Below, in pieces: positions 1-7,308 of a stretch of 36,655 nucleotides of DNA. The stretch covers positions 1-36,655 of the forward strand of contig NZ_JAIQUM010000053.1 in assembly GCF_020075705.1 (NCBI RefSeq), given 5' to 3'. The stretch comes from Metabacillus rhizolycopersici (GTDB taxonomy: Bacteria; Bacillota; Bacilli; Bacillales; Bacillaceae). A program made the position numbers and the translations under genes. Under the pieces are notes generated by a model that was not told the DNA's origin, did not search any database, and saw nothing but the letters and a program-made list of their open reading frames with translations. Within the stretch, counting starts at the first letter, position 1, and the number at the start of each line of letters is the position of its first letter.

Positions 1-361
1 GATTGCCTTTTGCATTGAACCCAAATTGAGGAAAGGTCATACTCGTGTAATCTTTGTATTTTTTCTGTTTTGGATAGTTTTTCTCCTTACGAAAGAAACC
101 ATCAAATGCTTTTTCTAGACGTAGAAAAACTTCCTGCAACGGTTGAGATGGTACTTCTTTTAGGAAGGGATATTTCTGTTTATCCATTTTTAGTTGTTTT
201 TGCATATCTTTACGATGATAAGATTCTTTTGACTCGCGATATTTATGTTGTTTATCCAAAAGAGCTGAATTATAGGTTTAACGACAATATTGTAGCCAGC
301 GCTCTAGCATTTCCTTCTGTTCTTCGTTTGGAAAGATTTCGTATTTTTGATTCAATAACAT
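1..361 (-). pseudogene. tnpB: IS605 OrfB/TnpB-type protein, N-terminal part, with early stop
   Basis: Read on the minus strand from the ATG at 361, the frame gives MLLNQKYEIFPNEEQKEMLE, then a W-LQYCR stretch and a TAA stop near 273, and then continues in the same frame (TYNSALLDKQHKYRES, later VFLRLEKAFDGFFRKEKNYP) to the window edge. This is the N-terminal region of TnpB/OrfB of IS200/IS605-type transposons, a family of RNA-guided nucleases. The stop stands where the family usually has RQTYN, so CAA (Gln) has probably become TAA. A GGTGG-type ribosome-binding site precedes the ATG. The catalytic RuvC part and any guide RNA at the 3' end lie outside the window. The identification is clear. 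Whether downstream starts still give a shortened protein is unknown. Confidence 0.8.
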
Positions 362-423
362 TGTCGTCACCACCCTTATATTCTATCTTTATTACAGAAC
401 ATAAGTTCCTATCATACAACCTT

Positions 424-497
424 TCAGGCTGTCGCCTGACCAAAATTCATCACCTCCCTACCGTTGGGTCTACGCCCTTCACACGCTTGAGGAAGGG
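424..497. mobile_element. Probable transposon end region with two small hairpins
   Basis: Just upstream of the tnpB remnant are two compact palindromes: TCAGGC/GCCTGA with a 4-base loop (424-439) and CCCTTC/GAAGGG with an 11-base loop (475-497). IS200/IS605 elements carry subterminal hairpins instead of terminal inverted repeats, so this is probably the left end of the tnpB element. The exact border cannot be fixed from one copy. Confidence 0.45.
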
Positions 498-561
498 GAT
501 TTCTTTTGGGTGTTCGTTAAAATCTATCACGTTTCCTTTCACCAAATTAAAAATGCCTTAA

Positions 562-1174
562 TGTTCAACTAAGCTACTTACCCCCATTTAAACAACTACA
601 TAATCATTTGAACTCTTCTATCGTCTGTACTTTGGGTCGATCAAAAACTTGATTGCTTTACAAAATGGAAATCATCTCTAATTAATATTACCGAATGCAT
701 TACCATTCTTTCACTCCCATCCACGTTTGAATCAGCAAAGCTGGGATTTGCTATGAATCTTCTATTTCTAACCATATCGCGAGTAGAAACCTATAAATTT
801 GCATCTATTTTATAGCAAAAATGCCTACCTTAATACTTTTGTAGAAATCACCCTCTTCCTTAATGCTTTCCAACTTTAACAGACGTTAAAATATAGCAAA
901 CTCATATAATAAAATTCTGTTTATTAATAATGCAAACGTTCCATATCTATTAATGACTAACCCTTTCGAAAAAAAGGAATAATATGGAATATTTTTTTCT
1001 TTTATTAAAAGAAATTTACAGTTCCTTTAAATACAGGTAAAGATTAATCATATCGACAATCTTTGCAAATGAGCTTGTATATAATAGCTTTAGCTTAATA
1101 AGGAAGGAGTTGAAATTGCCTACTATTAAGTACTTGCGAAGATCACTTTTTAACATTAAAAGGAGGAATTCAAA
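562..1174. other. Intergenic region; probable promoter of the downstream lipoprotein gene
   Basis: No gene is supported here. A good -10 hexamer, TATAAT, lies at about 1080-1085, without a convincing -35 at the usual distance. Between it and the lipoprotein start is a second strong ribosome-binding site (about 1100-1109) followed by TTG codons. This could start a leader peptide of about 38 codons that runs out of frame into the lipoprotein gene. The rest is AT-rich sequence without visible structure. Confidence 0.4.
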
Positions 1175-1486
1175 ATGCTATTTAATAAACTTTGGAAATT
1201 ATCAGCTCCAATCCTTGCTTTGGCACTTGTAGCAGCATGTAGCGATAGTCAAGATGAACCTGTTAATGATGATATGTCTCCAGAGGAAGTGCCTGCAAAT
1301 AGTGAGATGAACACCGAAGATTCTTTAGATAATGAATCAAATACTGAAATTCCTTCCACCGAGGAAATAACACCTGAAGAACCTACTGATCAAGAATCAA
1401 ATACTGAAATCCCTTCCACCGAGGAAATAACACCTGAAGAACCTACTGATCAAGAATCGAATCTAGAAGATCCAAGTAACAACTAA
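1175..1486 (+). CDS. Small acidic lipoprotein with tandem 20-residue repeats
   Basis: A 103-residue protein with a lipoprotein signal peptide: Lys-containing start, hydrophobic stretch, then the lipobox LVAAC with the lipidated Cys at residue 22. The mature part is very acidic, rich in Glu, Asp, Ser, Thr, Pro and Asn, and has no globular domain I recognise. Residues 54-73 and 74-93 are an exact tandem repeat. At DNA level the two 60-base units (1334-1393 and 1394-1453) differ at a single synonymous base, so the duplication is recent or kept uniform. The ATG follows AAAGGAGG at good spacing. It is probably a cell-surface spacer or low-complexity envelope lipoprotein. The function is unknown. 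Confidence 0.8.
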   Translation: MLFNKLWKLSAPILALALVAACSDSQDEPVNDDMSPEEVPANSEMNTEDSLDNESNTEIPSTEEITPEEPTDQESNTEIPSTEEITPEEPTDQESNLEDPSNN

Positions 1487-1592
1487 TTTGCGATTATTAC
1501 AATTCAATGAGCAAACGTTCGCAATGAAATGATACACCTTAATGGTTATCAAGTTACTTCTCAGCAAGGAATGTAACATACGTTTAAACAAA

Positions 1593-1634
1593 CTTCTTTA
1601 CTCACAGTGATTTTCGCCACTGTGAGTAAAGAAG
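1593..1634. terminator. Perfect 17-bp hairpin without U-tract
   Basis: CTTCTTTACTCACAGTG (1593-1609) and its exact reverse complement (1618-1634) are separated by 8 bases. It lies downstream of the lipoprotein gene and also beyond the end of the minus-strand transporter genes. No T-run follows on the plus strand (next bases CACAATAG), so it may stabilise an mRNA 3' end or be a palindromic repeat rather than a classic terminator. Confidence 0.45.
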
Positions 1635-1746
1635 CACAATAGAATACTATGATTCTCGTTCAACTTTTTATAGAGTGTATGATTAATTAGCTTCACTAGG
1701 TATGATTTATCCACCCTTCAAAAATTTTATAGTACGCTAGACGATT

Positions 1747-1780
1747 AAAAAGACTGCTGATCAAAAATCCAACAGTCTCC
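1747..1780 (-). terminator. Rho-independent terminator after the ABC permease gene
   Basis: On the minus strand, GGAGACTG pairs with CAGTCT and is followed directly by TTTTTAA. It lies 10 bases past the permease stop codon and would end the transporter transcript. Confidence 0.7.
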
Positions 1781-1789
1781 TCAATCCGT

Positions 1790-2788
1790 TTATTTTTGTT
1801 TATAATACGTTAGTGCAAGTGCAAATGCGAGAACTGCACCTTTTACAATATCCATTGCATAGTAAGGGACAGACATCATAACTAGGCCATTTTGAAGAAT
1901 CCCAATTAATACTGCTCCAATAAATGTTCCAAATGCATTTGGCTTTCCTGCACCTAATACAGAAAATCCGATAAAAGCAGCAGCTACTGCGTCCATTAAA
2001 TACGGTGCACCTGCATTTATTTCGGCTGTCATGACACGAGAGGCTAGTACAATTCCCCCAATCGATGCAAAAAGAGCCGATAACAAGTAGGCAATAACTT
2101 TATATTTATTAACAGCGATTCCAGATAACCTTGCTGCTTCACTATTTCCTCCAATCACATACATATATCTACCATGTTTTGTGTACGTTAGAAAAATATG
2201 AACAAGCACAACAACAACGACCATAATCACAATAATCCAAGGTACTTGACCTATCTTTTCAAAAAAAGGACTGATGACACCTGTCGCGAAGGAACCGTCA
2301 GTCATCACCATATTTTGTGAAATCGTAGCACCTTTTGTATAGGTGAGAGCAATTCCCTGTACAATGAACATCATCGCCAATGTGACAAGCATATCAGGCA
2401 CTTTTAATTTCACAATGATAAATGAGTTTAGAGCACCAACAAGTAATGATGCTACAAGCGCTGAAAAAATCGCAACGACTGTATTTTGAGAAAACCATAC
2501 AAACATTGAAATGACAAGCGCATTCGATAATGATGCCACTGATCCAACAGATAAATCGAATCCATTCACAGATAAAGAGATCGTAATTCCAACCGCGATT
2601 ATAGTTACGATCGAAATCGAACGTAAAATATTAATAATATTATTCCCTTGAATAAAAGTTGGATTTGACAACGCAAATACAAGAATTAAAATGAAGATTG
2701 TCAAAATCGTACCGTACTTATATAAAAATTGAAAAAGATCAAATGTCTTTTTAGGATGATTTGCTTGTACAGGATTTGAATGATTCAT
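1790..2788 (-). CDS. Sugar-type ABC transporter permease (RbsC family); candidate methylthioribose importer
   Basis: A 332-residue multi-pass membrane protein of the RbsC/BPD_transp_2 family, which forms the channel of class II importers for ribose and related compounds. Hydrophobic helices fill almost the whole chain. Family-typical stretches are visible, such as the SVNGFDLSVGSVASL segment near residues 68-82 and GAPYLMDAVAAAFIGFSVLGAG toward the C-terminus. It starts 2 bases after the stop of the ATPase gene, so the two are translationally linked. Together with the ATPase and the binding protein upstream it forms a complete importer in one minus-strand gene string headed by a SAM riboswitch. 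The substrate cannot be read from the permease. Methylthioribose is the best inference from the SAM control. Confidence 0.88.
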   Translation of the reverse strand: MNHSNPVQANHPKKTFDLFQFLYKYGTILTIFILILVFALSNPTFIQGNNIINILRSISIVTIIAVGITISLSVNGFDLSVGSVASLSNALVISMFVWFSQNTVVAIFSALVASLLVGALNSFIIVKLKVPDMLVTLAMMFIVQGIALTYTKGATISQNMVMTDGSFATGVISPFFEKIGQVPWIIVIMVVVVVLVHIFLTYTKHGRYMYVIGGNSEAARLSGIAVNKYKVIAYLLSALFASIGGIVLASRVMTAEINAGAPYLMDAVAAAFIGFSVLGAGKPNAFGTFIGAVLIGILQNGLVMMSVPYYAMDIVKGAVLAFALALTYYKQK

Positions 2789-2790
2789 CC

Positions 2791-4296
2791 TTATTTGCCT
2801 CCTGTTGAATAAAATAGTAGTTCTTCTTCGTTCGTTTCATCAGTTTCTACTTCCTTAACAATCTGTCCGTCATATAAAACATACAAACGATTCGTAATCC
2901 CGATAATCTCGGATAATTCTGAGGATGCATAGATAATCGCTTTTCCCCTTTGTGCAAGTTCACAAATAAGCTCGAAAATGTCCTTTTTAGCACCAACATC
3001 GACTCCCTTAGTCGGCTCGTCAAAAATATACACATCCGCATCAGCTATTAACCATTTGCCAATTGCAATTTTTTGTTGATTTCCACCAGATAGATTTTTC
3101 ACCTTTGTTTCCTTTGAAGGAGTTTTGATTCCTAGGCTGTTGATGAACTCTATTGCCTTTTGATTTTCGGCCTTTTTATTAAGGAAACTTAACCGTTTTG
3201 TAAAAGCACCTAAATTGGCTACAGTTAAATTCATCACAACAGATTCCATGACAAAAATACCTTCTTTTCTTCTTTCCTCGGGTACTAATGCAATCCCTTG
3301 CTTAACCGCTTGATGTGGATTCGCTAAGTTTAGCTTCTTGCCTCGTAATTTGATCTTACCAGACTTCATTTTTGCTTCACCGAATAACACTTTACATAAT
3401 TCTGTTTTACCAGCTCCAACTAAGCCTGCAATCCCTACAATTTCGCCCCTTTTAACAGTCATAGATAGATTAGACAACTTATCTTCATCTGAAAGATTAC
3501 TTACTTCTAAAATTGATTCACCGATCTCCGATGGCTTTTTCGGGAATTGTTCTTGAAGTTTCTTACCGAGCATATATTCCACTACCTTATTCGTGGTAAG
3601 ATTAGCAACTCGCTCGTGTATGACTAACTTGCCATTTCTCATGATTGTTATTTCATCACATATGTCAAAAATCTCGGGTAGACGGTGCGAAATAAAGATA
3701 ATTCCTACATTTTTATTTTTCAGCTCTTGAACAATTCGGAATAGCTCCTTCGTTTCAGAGTGACTTAGTGGGGCTGTAGGTTCATCTAAGATAAGAAATC
3801 TACAATCTGTAGAGACTGTTCTCGCAATAAGTACCATCTGTTTTTCCGCCAATGTTAGCTCGCTAATTAACTTTTTAGAAGAAACATCTATATTCAAGCT
3901 ACGCAAAATAGTTGTGGTATTACGATGAATTTCCTTCCACTTTACAAGTTGTCTTTTCCCCATATCATTTACGGTTCTCGAAAGCATAATGTTTTCACCC
4001 ACTGTCAAATAAGGGACTAGAGCAGTATCCACTTCTTGGTGAACAATTTGAATCCCGTAGCTATGCGCATCCTTTGGTATACGTATATTAGCTTTCTTAT
4101 CATCAATTAAAATTTCCCCAGCGTAATGGTTATAGGCACCTGATAGAACCTTCATTAACGTCGACTTCCCTGCACCGTTTGCTCCAATAAGGGCATGAGT
4201 AGTCCCACTTTTCATCGTAAAATCAACATTCTCTAAGGCCTTAACGCCTGGAAATTCTATAGAAATACTTTTCATTTTTAACGTTGAACTGTTCAT
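2791..4296 (-). CDS. Sugar-type ABC transporter ATPase with two nucleotide-binding domains (RbsA/MglA family)
   Basis: A 501-residue cytosolic ATPase made of two fused ABC domains, the layout of RbsA, MglA and YufO-type subunits. Domain 1 has Walker A GANGAGKST (residues 38-46) and Walker B with DEP at 171-173. Its signature is degenerate (LTLAEKQ), as usual in this family. Domain 2 has GLVGAGKT (291-298), signature LSGGNQQK (402-409) and DEPTKGVDVG (426-435). The start was set at the ATG preceded by GGGAGG. An upstream in-frame extension of 11 codons has no such site. A palindromic repeat and a long inverted repeat separate it from the binding-protein gene upstream. It drives import through the permease encoded next. 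Confidence 0.92.
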   Translation of the reverse strand: MNSSTLKMKSISIEFPGVKALENVDFTMKSGTTHALIGANGAGKSTLMKVLSGAYNHYAGEILIDDKKANIRIPKDAHSYGIQIVHQEVDTALVPYLTVGENIMLSRTVNDMGKRQLVKWKEIHRNTTTILRSLNIDVSSKKLISELTLAEKQMVLIARTVSTDCRFLILDEPTAPLSHSETKELFRIVQELKNKNVGIIFISHRLPEIFDICDEITIMRNGKLVIHERVANLTTNKVVEYMLGKKLQEQFPKKPSEIGESILEVSNLSDEDKLSNLSMTVKRGEIVGIAGLVGAGKTELCKVLFGEAKMKSGKIKLRGKKLNLANPHQAVKQGIALVPEERRKEGIFVMESVVMNLTVANLGAFTKRLSFLNKKAENQKAIEFINSLGIKTPSKETKVKNLSGGNQQKIAIGKWLIADADVYIFDEPTKGVDVGAKKDIFELICELAQRGKAIIYASSELSEIIGITNRLYVLYDGQIVKEVETDETNEEELLFYSTGGK

Positions 4297-4317
4297 CCTT
4301 TTTCCTCCCTTCACATA

Positions 4318-4475
4318 AGAAAAGCGCAAGCGCCTTGTTCAGCCCCGACAAGCATAAGACGCTTTTGAATAGAAGGCGTACTTTGCCTTCAATTCAAAAG
4401 TGGCTTAGACCCAAGAGGGGCCGGACGCTTGCGCTGGACACGAACACTAAGTCAAAAAATTTATACTTCTTATCC
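4318..4475 (+). repeat. Palindromic repeat family A, copy 1
   Basis: Outer arms AGCGCAAGCGCC and GGACGCTTGCGCT enclose an inner stem, CGCTTTTGAAT / ATTCAAAAGTG, capped by AGAAGGCG...TGCCTTC. The unit sits inside the transporter gene string, a few bases upstream of the ATPase ribosome-binding site. Its right tail (ACTAAGTCAAAAAATTTATAC) is shared with copy 3. Confidence 0.85.
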
Positions 4476-4510
4476 TTTAAAAGGAATGATGGTCATACCT
4501 CTTTCAGAAA

Positions 4511-4564
4511 TTTACCTAACCATCACTGGGTATATCGTCTTCATCCCAGTGATGGTTAGGTAAA
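4511..4564. repeat. Perfect 20-bp inverted repeat between binding-protein and ATPase genes
   Basis: TTTACCTAACCATCACTGGG (4511-4530) and its exact reverse complement (4545-4564) flank 14 bases. There is no U-tract on either side. Inside an operon such a hairpin could protect the upstream binding-protein mRNA from decay. It could also be a palindromic repeat or a regulator site. Confidence 0.6.
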
Positions 4565-4631
4565 CTTATCACAATCAGTTTTCCTCAAGTTAATCTTCCA
4601 TTACTTTGAAAAAATCACTCCAAGTTTGTGT

Positions 4632-4678
4632 AAGATTAAAGCAAACACCCCCTTAGCTTAACAAAGAGAGTGTTCGCT
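4632..4678 (-). terminator. Probable intra-operon terminator after the binding-protein gene
   Basis: On the minus strand AGCGAACACTC pairs, with G-U pairs, with GGGGTGTTTGCT and is followed by TTTAATCTTA. It lies about 33 bases past the binding-protein stop. Partial readthrough here would give more binding protein than ATPase and permease, a common pattern in ABC importers. Confidence 0.5.
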
Positions 4679-4710
4679 CTATTTATTCCGTAGACTGATC
4701 GGTGAATGGT

Positions 4711-5838
4711 TTATTTTTTATAGTACTCTTTTAATGTCTTCATCCACTCTTCTTCGAATGCGGTGGATTGGCCCCAACCTTCAATCGTGTCTGCAAGATT
4801 AACCATATTAATTGGTTCTTTAGATTGTCTTAATTCATCTCCAGAAATAAGCGAAGCTTCAAGGTTATATGTTTCAGGTGTTTCTTCACCTGCTAGCTTT
4901 TTAGCAAGCAATCTCATGTCGACTGCACCAATTAGCTTTGGATCTACAGCCGCCGTATACTTCCAAGCACTATTTTCATTTTGAATTTCTTGAAGATCTG
5001 CATTCGAAACATCAATTCCATAAATTTCAATTTCATCTCTACCTGCTTCTTTAATCGCACGAGCTGCACCAATTGCAAATGCATCCCATGTTGCGAAGAT
5101 TGCGTCAATCTCACCTTTTGGGTGTTTGTTAAGCATTGATGCTACAGCATTTTGTGTTTGTACTGATGTATCAGCAGATGCTACTCCAAATCGTTCGATC
5201 TCTTTAATACCAGGATTTTTTTCTAATGTTTCTTGATAAACATTGTTTCGTCTAACCATCGGTGGGAAACCATCTACCCAAAGATACGCTATATTTGCTT
5301 CTCCATTCGTGTCTTTAATCAATTGGTCTAACGCTAGAGTAGCAAGCGCTTCATCATTCTGTGACGTTAATGTTACACCTTCAATTTGTGCTAATTCATC
5401 TGTTGAATCAAACGTCACCACACTTTTTCCTGCATCAACAAGTTTTTGAACTGCATTAACAGTTGCCGCGTCATCCCCGTGAGAAATAATAAAACCGTCA
5501 TAATCTTCTTCTAGCCCTTGCGCAATGGCATCATGGAATTTTGCCGTATCACCATTCGCTGTAAACACATCAACTTGAAAGCCTAAAGCTTCCCCTTCTT
5601 CCTTCGCTCCAGCTAAAAATTGTGCAGTATGATCGTCTCCACCTATTTTTCGGATGACTTTAATTTTCGCGTTTTCGCCGTTAGCAAATCGTTCTGGTAC
5701 ATTTTCTAATGAAACTTCTGGATTTCCTTTGCCTGCTGTAGTCTTATTAGTTTCTTCAGCACCTGAAGAACATCCTGTTAAAATTAATGTAAATACAAGC
5801 GTAAAAATAAAGACTAAATTGATTAATCGCTTTTTCAT
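4711..5838 (-). CDS. Sugar-type ABC substrate-binding lipoprotein (RbsB-like); candidate methylthioribose-binding protein
   Basis: A 375-residue lipoprotein: MKKR start, hydrophobic stretch, lipobox LTGC, then a Ser/Thr/Gly-rich linker and a two-lobed periplasmic-binding-protein fold of the RbsB type (Peripla_BP_4). Typical segments are the GGDDHTAQFLAGAKEEGEAL stretch in lobe 1 and DAIFATWDAFAIGAARAIKEAG in lobe 2. The start follows GGGGAG at good spacing. A longer in-frame start lacks a ribosome-binding site. It is the first gene after the SAM riboswitch, so low SAM should turn it on. Taken with mtnK and mtnW in the same window, the likely ligand is 5-methylthioribose. Another sulfur compound or a nucleoside-like sugar is not excluded. 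Confidence 0.88.
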   Translation of the reverse strand: MKKRLINLVFIFTLVFTLILTGCSSGAEETNKTTAGKGNPEVSLENVPERFANGENAKIKVIRKIGGDDHTAQFLAGAKEEGEALGFQVDVFTANGDTAKFHDAIAQGLEEDYDGFIISHGDDAATVNAVQKLVDAGKSVVTFDSTDELAQIEGVTLTSQNDEALATLALDQLIKDTNGEANIAYLWVDGFPPMVRRNNVYQETLEKNPGIKEIERFGVASADTSVQTQNAVASMLNKHPKGEIDAIFATWDAFAIGAARAIKEAGRDEIEIYGIDVSNADLQEIQNENSAWKYTAAVDPKLIGAVDMRLLAKKLAGEETPETYNLEASLISGDELRQSKEPINMVNLADTIEGWGQSTAFEEEWMKTLKEYYKK

Positions 5839-5977
5839 ATTTGTCGAACTCCCCTTTTTAAAATGTTTGATTGATAACATCTTGTTACATTTTTAGTTTT
5901 TTCTCATTCACAACAGCTCCCTAATCTTCATTTGATTAAGAGAGGGGCCTATTTTAGTAGATTCTTAATCTAAATAA

Positions 5978-6142
5978 AATAAAAAAACCTCTCTAAAAAG
6001 AGAGGTTTCGCCACAAATATATAGGAGTCTCCTCTCTTATCTTCCAAAACCATCACAGTTTTGCTGGAATTAGCACCAATTCTAAATTAGAACGGTTGCC
6101 GGGCGTCATAGGGCCAGTCCCTCTGCCTCTCTTGATAAGAGA
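5978..6142 (-). ncRNA. SAM riboswitch (S-box, SAM-I) with terminator
   Basis: Read on the minus strand, the aptamer starts with CTCTTATCAAGAG, followed by the conserved core pieces GGGACTGGCCC, ATGACGCCCGGCAACC and GGTGCTAATTCCAGCA, and closes with GATAAGAGAG (6032-6041). Downstream is a strong terminator, AAACCTCTCT/AGAGAGGTTT (5985-6008), followed by a T-run. The closing-stem sequence AGAGAGG is also complementary to the terminator arm, as needed for switching. In this class, SAM binding favours the terminator, so the genes are expressed when SAM is scarce. The next gene is the ABC binding protein about 140 bases downstream, and no other gene lies between. The identification is very secure. 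Confidence 0.96.
5985..6008 (-). terminator. Terminator of the SAM riboswitch expression platform
   Basis: AAACCTCTCT pairs exactly with AGAGAGGTTT around a 4-base loop, followed on the minus strand by a run of T. The 5' arm overlaps sequence able to pair with the aptamer closing stem. Confidence 0.9.
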
Positions 6143-6179
6143 TTAAATATGCAATTAAAGTAAAATAAAGATTATATTT

Positions 6180-6208
6180 ACTTTAATCGTGTTAAGCATT
6201 AATGTCAA
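6180..6208 (-). promoter_or_regulatory. Probable promoter of the riboswitch-controlled transporter genes
   Basis: A perfect -35, TTGACA (6208-6203 on the minus strand), is followed after 17 bases by TAAAGT (6185-6180), a four-of-six -10. Transcription would start about 30 bases before the aptamer. A second TATAAT nearby is at the wrong spacing. Confidence 0.5.
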
Positions 6209-6224
6209 CTACTTTATATACTAG

Positions 6225-6392
6225 AACAAAAGCGCAAGCGCCTTGATCAGCCTAAGGCAGGCATAAGACGCGCATGAATAGAAGGTGTACTTTGCCTTCA
6301 ATTCATGCGTGGCTTATGACCCCGAGGGGCTAGGCGCTTACGCTAGATGTCGTGCGCTTATCCACAGTACAAGAATTTTATAGTTTCCTAAA
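6225..6392 (+). repeat. Palindromic repeat family A, copy 2
   Basis: Outer arms AGCGCAAGCGCC and GGCGCTTACGCT, inner stem GCATGAAT/ATTCATGC. The right tail (GATGTCGTGCGCTTATCC, ACAGTACAAGAATTTTATAG, then TTTCCTAAAC) is shared with copy 5 but not with copies 1, 3 and 4. It sits just upstream of the transporter promoter. Confidence 0.85.
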
Positions 6393-6465
6393 CAATAAAA
6401 AACAGTGAATTAGTGTGTTCAAAATATAATCTAAGAAAACTCCACTTACCATCCATCATTTTATC

Positions 6466-6520
6466 TATCAAGCGAGACTTACCTGATTTTTTCGGCTCGT
6501 TAAGAATAGGATAAAAACTG
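6466..6520 (+). repeat. Family B repeat, shortened copy
   Basis: AGCGAGACTTACC matches the start of the copy at 10482. The middle palindrome is missing or diverged, and the end CTCGTTAAGAATAGGATAAA resembles a stretch at about 10730. It is a degenerate member of a second dispersed repeat family. Confidence 0.5.
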
Positions 6521-6530
6521 GTAGATACTA

Positions 6531-6908
6531 TTAAGCAAAAAGACTGATGAGATTACCATCCGGATCATGCACAATTGCATAACGCTGTCCCCAAACCGCA
6601 TCCCACGGTTCACGGTATCCATCATACCCACTACGAACGATCTGATCATATAAATCATTTAGCACCTCATTGCTTTCACAAGAAAACGCTAATTCAACCC
6701 GATGTCCAGTAGGTTCATCCCACTTTCCATAAACTCCTTTTGCAATTTCTTGAGTATCAAACGCTAATCGAAAACCACTTTGTTCAACTTCTACATGTTG
6801 TTCCCCATTCAAGCTTTCTGGGATCACTAGTCCTAGTACACGATAAAAATCTAATGATGCTTTCATGTCTTTCACAACAATACCTACCATATCCAATTTA
6901 ATTCCCAT
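6531..6908 (-). CDS. VOC-superfamily (glyoxalase/bleomycin-resistance fold) protein
   Basis: A 125-residue single-domain protein of the vicinal-oxygen-chelate fold. It has the N-terminal beta-alpha-beta unit (KLDMVGIVVKDMKASLDFYR), the central GHRVELAF strand with a possible metal-ligand Glu, and the C-terminal DPDGNLISLF motif found in most of these proteins. The start was set at the ATG after GGAGGG; 16 upstream codons in frame lack a site. Family members include metal-dependent lyases, dioxygenases and drug-binding proteins, and nothing in the sequence fixes the substrate. It stands alone on the minus strand, with a palindromic repeat and the transporter promoter downstream. Confidence 0.85.
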   Translation of the reverse strand: MGIKLDMVGIVVKDMKASLDFYRVLGLVIPESLNGEQHVEVEQSGFRLAFDTQEIAKGVYGKWDEPTGHRVELAFSCESNEVLNDLYDQIVRSGYDGYREPWDAVWGQRYAIVHDPDGNLISLFA

Positions 6909-7231
6909 TGGATTCCCTCCTCTAATTGTGTCACATTGTTTTACACTACTCCACAATTACATTTATTGTAATTGAATTGTTACGAACAAAACAATGAGCT
7001 AAATTATTTCTTTGAATGGCCATTAAGCCATCAAAAGTTGCGTTCATTCCACTGATTTTAACTTAACCAAAAAGAGTAAATGCATATACCTTGTATCAAT
7101 TACTGATTATTTGCCCATAAATGTACTATCTAAATAAGACTTTCTCTGTTCATCATTAGGTTTTTAATCGTGCACACCCACGCAATATACGCATATTTTT
7201 CATAGAATCATGATGAAATTAACTAAGTAAA

Positions 7232-7260
7232 TTAACCTTTTGTCAATCTATTGGTATAAT
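7232..7260 (+). promoter_or_regulatory. Probable vegetative promoter of glnS
   Basis: TTAACC (7232-7237), 17 bases, then TGG-TATAAT (7255-7260), an extended -10. It lies 48 bases before the glnS start. No T-box leader is visible upstream. The rest of 6909-7231 shows no gene or clear structure. Confidence 0.6.
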
Positions 7261-7308
7261 GGATGGCAGAACTTATTTTTACCTATATAAAGAAAGGTTT
7301 GATCTGAC

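Noticed and set aside
70..561. A 163-codon plus-strand open frame at the left end
   Set aside because: It is the antisense of the tnpB remnant and its upstream region; the minus-strand reading matches the TnpB family well and the plus-strand product matches nothing.
1116..1231. Leader peptide frame starting at TTG before the lipoprotein gene
   Set aside because: It has a good ribosome-binding site, but the peptide overlaps the lipoprotein start out of frame and has no recognisable content; noted only in the intergenic entry.
6909..7308. T-box leader upstream of glnS
   Set aside because: No GGTGG-type T-box core or terminator/antiterminator pair is visible; a simple promoter with a short leader explains the region.
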